This document shows, one piece after another, positions 5,722-8,477 of a DNA stretch of 8,477 bases (positions are counted from its first letter, which is position 1; each line of letters begins with the position of its first letter). The stretch is from positions 1 through 8,477 of the forward strand of contig JALSNB010000252.1 in NCBI GenBank assembly GCA_026987225.1, in the 5' to 3' direction. The DNA is from Caldisericaceae bacterium (GTDB lineage Bacteria > Caldisericota > Caldisericia > Caldisericales > Caldisericaceae). The notes under the pieces are model-generated. The model was given only the letters and a program-made list of their open reading frames with translations, was not told where the DNA came from and did no database searches. A program made the translations under genes and the position numbers.

Positions 5722-7489
5722 TTTGCACCTCTTTAACCAATGATTCAAACGTTTCTCTCATTTTCTTTTCAATATCGTCAAATTTCTCAAGGTTATTTTC
5801 CGGTATGAGCTTTGCACGGGAAATATCAACTCTGATCGGAAGGTCGATAATCTTATCAAGTTCCACTCCTTTGCTCAGTGCGTCTTTTGCAAGCCGGTTA
5901 AACAGATAAATGAGCCTCATCATTCTGTACTGTTTCTTCAGAGACGTAAACGTATCCTCTTCCATGAATGCATTCTGCTGCAAGAAATCTTCCCTTATGG
6001 AACGCGCTGTTTCCATAACAAGCCTGTCGCTCGGAGAAAGTGCGTCTATTCCCACGAGCCTTACCATTTCCTGCAGTTCCGCTTCCCTTCTGAGAATACG
6101 CATTGCTTCCGTTCTCATCTCAATCCAGTCTTCGCCCATTTCTTTTTTATAAAAATCTTTCAAAGAATCCGCATAAAGCGAATAACTTCTCAACCAATGA
6201 ATGGAAGGGAAATGCCTTGCATAAGCAAGCTGTGCGTCAAGTGACCAGAAAACCCTCACCGTTCTAAGTGTTGCCTGAACGACAGGATCGGATAAATCTC
6301 CGCCCGGAGGGGAAACGGCACCGATAACACTCAATGTTGCTTCTTTTTCTTTGCTCCCAAGCACTATAACCCTTCCGGCACGCTCATAGAACGACGATAT
6401 ACGGGAAGCAAGGTATGCAGGATAGCCCTCTTCTCCGGGCATTTCTTCGAGACGGCCTGACATCTCCCTCATCGCTTCCGCCCATCTTGAGGTGGAATCC
6501 GCCATAAGCGCAACGCTGTATCCCATATCCCTGTAGTATTCACCGATCGTAATGCCCGTAAAAACGGAGGCTTCCCTTGCCGCAACAGGCATATTGGACG
6601 TATTTGCAATAAGAATCGTTCTTTCCATAAGGGGACGCCCTGTTCTCGGATCCTTAAGCTCCGGGAATTCCATAAGCACGTCCGTCATCTCGTTACCGCG
6701 TTCTCCGCAACCGATAAAGATAATGATATCCGCATCGGACCATTTGGATAACTGATGCTGAATAACCGTTTTACCGCTTCCGAACGGCCCGGGCACGCAT
6801 GCAGTTCCGCCTTTCGCAATCGGGAAGAACGCATCTATTACCCTCTGCCCCGTAATGAGAGGCCTTTCAGGAGGAAGCTTCCTGAGGTATGGCCTTCCTA
6901 TCCTAACGGGCCATTTCTGGAACATCGCCACGTCTTTTTTGCCGTTTTCCGTGCCTATGGAAGCTATTATCTCCCTTACCGTATAATCTCCTTCTTTTAC
7001 TATGCTCAAAACCTTGCCCTCAATGCCGATAGGGACAAGTATTTTATGCTTTACGGCAAGTGTTTCCTGCACTTCTCCGAGCACATCGCCCGACTTAACG
7101 GTGTCTCCTTTTTTTGCAACAGGAACAAAATGCCATTTTTTATCTCTGTTCAGTGCGGGTTCATAAGATCCCCTGACAATAAAATCTCCGTATTTGTCCT
7201 TCAAAACGTCAAGCGGCCTCTGAACACCGTCATAAATGGAACCGATAAGTCCGGGGCCAAGCTCCACGCTTAAAGGAAGGCCTGTAGAATAAACGGCATC
7301 GCCGGGCCCGACACCGCTCGTATCTTCGTACACCTGAATCGAAGAGCGGCCGCCTTTTATTTCGATTATTTCTCCGAACAGCTTCTTATCGCTGACGTAA
7401 ACCATTTCGTACATCTTTGCGTCAGGAATACCTTCGGCAACAACGAGCGGCCCGGAGACTTTAACAACTTTTCCAATATTCTCTTTCAT
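5714..7489 (-). CDS. atpA: V/A-type ATP synthase subunit A (catalytic)
   Basis: A 591-residue catalytic subunit, the usual length (about 580-600). Domains in order are an N-terminal beta-barrel (about 1-70), the bulge or non-homologous region typical of A subunits (about 110-190), the nucleotide-binding domain and a C-terminal helical domain. The Walker A loop GPFGSGKT is at 234-241 (K240), the catalytic-glutamate loop GCGERGNE at 260-267, and the Walker B region VALMADSTSRWAEAMREMS at about 326-344. EMPGEEGYPAYLASRISSFY (348-367) is a family signature. Three copies form the ATP-converting sites of the V1/A1 head. An in-frame GTG at 7495 is one base from the ribosome site, so the ATG at 7489 (AAGGGG at 7502-7497, seven bases away) is the better start. 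No intein interrupts the P-loop. It is preceded by the only gap (11 bases) between genes in the window. Confidence 0.97.
   Translation of the reverse strand: MKENIGKVVKVSGPLVVAEGIPDAKMYEMVYVSDKKLFGEIIEIKGGRSSIQVYEDTSGVGPGDAVYSTGLPLSVELGPGLIGSIYDGVQRPLDVLKDKYGDFIVRGSYEPALNRDKKWHFVPVAKKGDTVKSGDVLGEVQETLAVKHKILVPIGIEGKVLSIVKEGDYTVREIIASIGTENGKKDVAMFQKWPVRIGRPYLRKLPPERPLITGQRVIDAFFPIAKGGTACVPGPFGSGKTVIQHQLSKWSDADIIIFIGCGERGNEMTDVLMEFPELKDPRTGRPLMERTILIANTSNMPVAAREASVFTGITIGEYYRDMGYSVALMADSTSRWAEAMREMSGRLEEMPGEEGYPAYLASRISSFYERAGRVIVLGSKEKEATLSVIGAVSPPGGDLSDPVVQATLRTVRVFWSLDAQLAYARHFPSIHWLRSYSLYADSLKDFYKKEMGEDWIEMRTEAMRILRREAELQEMVRLVGIDALSPSDRLVMETARSIREDFLQQNAFMEEDTFTSLKKQYRMMRLIYLFNRLAKDALSKGVELDKIIDLPIRVDISRAKLIPENNLEKFDDIEKKMRETFESLVKEVQNG
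5726..5732 (-). promoter_or_regulatory. Ribosome binding site deciding the subunit B start
   Basis: AGAGGTG within the 3' end of the subunit A gene, with GAGG six bases before the ATG at 5721. The longer TTG form starting at 5748 would place this site inside the coding region. Confidence 0.6.
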
Positions 7490-7496
7490 TCTCACA

Positions 7497-7502
7497 CCCC
7501 TT
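7497..7502 (-). promoter_or_regulatory. Ribosome binding site deciding the subunit A start
   Basis: AAGGGG overlapping the stop codon of subunit F. It is seven bases before the ATG at 7489 and practically touches the GTG at 7495, which rules that GTG out as the likely start. Confidence 0.65.
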
Positions 7503-7821
7503 ACTCTTTATTTGAAAGAATATCAATGCCAACTGCCCTTTCAACGGATTTCCTTATCCATTGTATGCCAAGCCCTTCGTAATGAGAAAGGGAAGGAAGC
7601 ACGAATATCACGGGCATGACATCGTTTTTCTCCCGAATAAACTCCCCGAGATCTTTTGCAAAATCCTCGGTAGTTATCACGATGTCAAAATTCTTTTTTC
7701 TGTAGATTTCTTTTATCTTTTTAGATGCCTCTTCTCCGTCTTTTACCGGAAAAACGGCAAAATCAAAACTTTTAAACAGATAGCCTATCTTTTCCTCTCC
7801 TACAAAAGCAATTTTGCTCAT
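7501..7821 (-). CDS. atpF: V/A-type ATP synthase subunit F
   Basis: A 106-residue subunit F, the usual size (about 100-110). It has the Rossmann-like pattern of the family: MSKIAFVGEEKIGYLFKSF at the N terminus, a central strand FDIVITTEDFA (45-55), the strand-loop VIFVLPS (71-77) and the C-terminal hallmark GLGIQWIRKSVERAVGIDIL (83-102). The subunit binds the central stalk D and modulates rotation in the cytoplasmic head. The ATG at 7821 overlaps the stop of subunit C as ATGA; AAAGGTGG at 7839-7832 lies about ten bases upstream. The F name follows V/A-type usage (NtpG in Enterococcus) and is unrelated to F-type AtpF. Confidence 0.93.
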   Translation of the reverse strand: MSKIAFVGEEKIGYLFKSFDFAVFPVKDGEEASKKIKEIYRKKNFDIVITTEDFAKDLGEFIREKNDVMPVIFVLPSLSHYEGLGIQWIRKSVERAVGIDILSNKE

Positions 7822-8477
7822 GAGGTTAATACCACCTTTTTAAGAATTTCTCCGCTCTCCATGCCCGCCTGTTTTCCGCTGAGCACCATGGAAAGCGTTG
7901 AAACTTCAAATTCGAGTTTTTTAAGGTAAGCAAACACAACCTCTATTCCGGTGTTAAAAAACTTACCCCTGTCAAGTATTTTCGTAAGTGCTTTTTGCAC
8001 GAAAACTGAATCGGTATTTTTCAAATTTTCGCTTACAAAACTTTCGAACTGTTCCGTTTCTTTAATTCCCTTCAATGAGAACGTAAAACCGAATTGAGGG
8101 AAATTTTCGGATATCATAAGCAGCGCATCGCGCATATCGTTTATGTCAATAAGAGAAGAGCGAACGAATCCGCTCATCCTGAACAACATATTCTTTAAAC
8201 TCACTTCCGCATACGTATCGTAATAATCCTTTATGAGTTGCGAGCGAGTTTCCTCCGCCGAATCAAGCAGGTATTTTAGCCTGAAAACATCAAGCGTGAT
8301 ACCGACTTCAAGGGGATTTTCCTTAACTTCCGACATTTTGCGGAATGCGGCGAAGAAAATCGGAGGAAAATCTTCCCCTCCGTTATGAACGAATTTTTCA
8401 AGCGAGGAGTAAAGCTCGCTTTCTTCCTCCGTTTCTCCCATAAGGGCCCATTTTTTCAGCTTCAAAAAAACTTCCTT
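7818..8477 (-). CDS. atpC: V/A-type ATP synthase subunit C (AC39 family), C-terminal part; 5' end off the right edge
   Basis: The last 219 residues of a protein whose frame is open to the window edge. It is mostly helical. A segment matching the family's middle repeat (DVFRLKYLLDS, then DTYAEVSLKNMLFRM) precedes a C-terminal block, TGIEVVFAYLKKLEFEVSTL, GKQAGM and SGEILKKV, that resembles the characteristic end of subunit C (pattern G-x-E-x-x-x-A-Y, then E, then G-K-x-x-G). Subunit C is the funnel-shaped socket linking the D/F stalk to the membrane rotor ring. Family members are about 320-350 residues, so roughly 100-130 N-terminal residues should lie outside. A TTG at 8465 preceded by an AAGGAAG-like stretch could mimic a start, but a 215-residue product would be too short. 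The position directly before F, A, B and D supports the call; sequence divergence keeps it below certainty. Confidence 0.88.
   Translation of the reverse strand, partial: KEVFLKLKKWALMGETEEESELYSSLEKFVHNGGEDFPPIFFAAFRKMSEVKENPLEVGITLDVFRLKYLLDSAEETRSQLIKDYYDTYAEVSLKNMLFRMSGFVRSSLIDINDMRDALLMISENFPQFGFTFSLKGIKETEQFESFVSENLKNTDSVFVQKALTKILDRGKFFNTGIEVVFAYLKKLEFEVSTLSMVLSGKQAGMESGEILKKVVLTS

Noticed and set aside
5714..7489. Possible intein in the P-loop of subunit A
   Set aside because: V/A-ATPase A subunits sometimes carry an intein there, but the P-loop and its flanks are continuous and the protein has the normal length.
7490..7500. Promoter or terminator between subunits F and A
   Set aside because: The gap is only 11 bases and is taken up by the ribosome binding site; no room for a promoter or hairpin exists.
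8463..8477. TTG at 8465 with an upstream AAGGAAG, as a possible true start of subunit C
   Set aside because: The frame is open to the window edge, and a product of about 215 residues would be some 100 residues shorter than the family, lacking its N-terminal part. An internal look-alike is more probable.

Overview
The window is one continuous block of protein-coding genes, all on the minus strand, read from the right edge to the left edge. Ten genes are visible; the first and last are cut by the window edges. Nine junctions separate them: eight are overlaps of 1 to 11 bases and the ninth is an 11-base gap. No promoter, terminator, RNA gene, mobile element, CRISPR array or non-coding stretch is apparent, so this looks like the interior of one long polycistronic transcript. 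Both its promoter and its end lie outside the window.

The right half (about 3708-8477) is the cytoplasmic V1/A1 part of a V/A-type rotary ATPase in the order C-F-A-B-D. This is the order known from bacterial and archaeal V/A-ATPase operons. Catalytic subunit A has an intact P-loop, non-catalytic B has the expected degenerate one, D is the central rotor stalk, F is its small partner and C is the socket joining rotor and membrane ring. The membrane subunits (I, K) and peripheral stalk (E/G) would be expected upstream, off the right edge. Whether the enzyme moves H+ or Na+ cannot be judged, because the ring subunit is absent.

The left half (1-3708) continues without a break into five genes unrelated to the ATPase: an ADP-ribose-type Nudix hydrolase, a tyrosine-recombinase-fold protein that has lost several catalytic residues but keeps the putative tyrosine, an HtrB/LpxL-family acyltransferase, a DPM-like family 2 glycosyltransferase, and the N-terminal PHP domain of a protein resembling endonuclease Q. 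They fall into two apparent themes, nucleotide/DNA metabolism or repair (Nudix, Xer-like, EndoQ-like) and envelope glycolipid synthesis (acyltransferase, glycosyltransferase).

The host is most likely a bacterium: Shine-Dalgarno sequences precede essentially every gene, and the HtrB/LpxL family belongs to bacterial envelope metabolism. The V/A-ATPase and EndoQ-like gene are more typical of anaerobic or thermophilic bacterial lineages and of archaea. The species cannot be named from this window; a deep-branching anaerobic lineage (for example something like Caldisericota) is only a guess. The items most worth a second look are the catalytically degenerate recombinase, the EndoQ-like gene and the unusual cargo translationally coupled to an ATPase operon.
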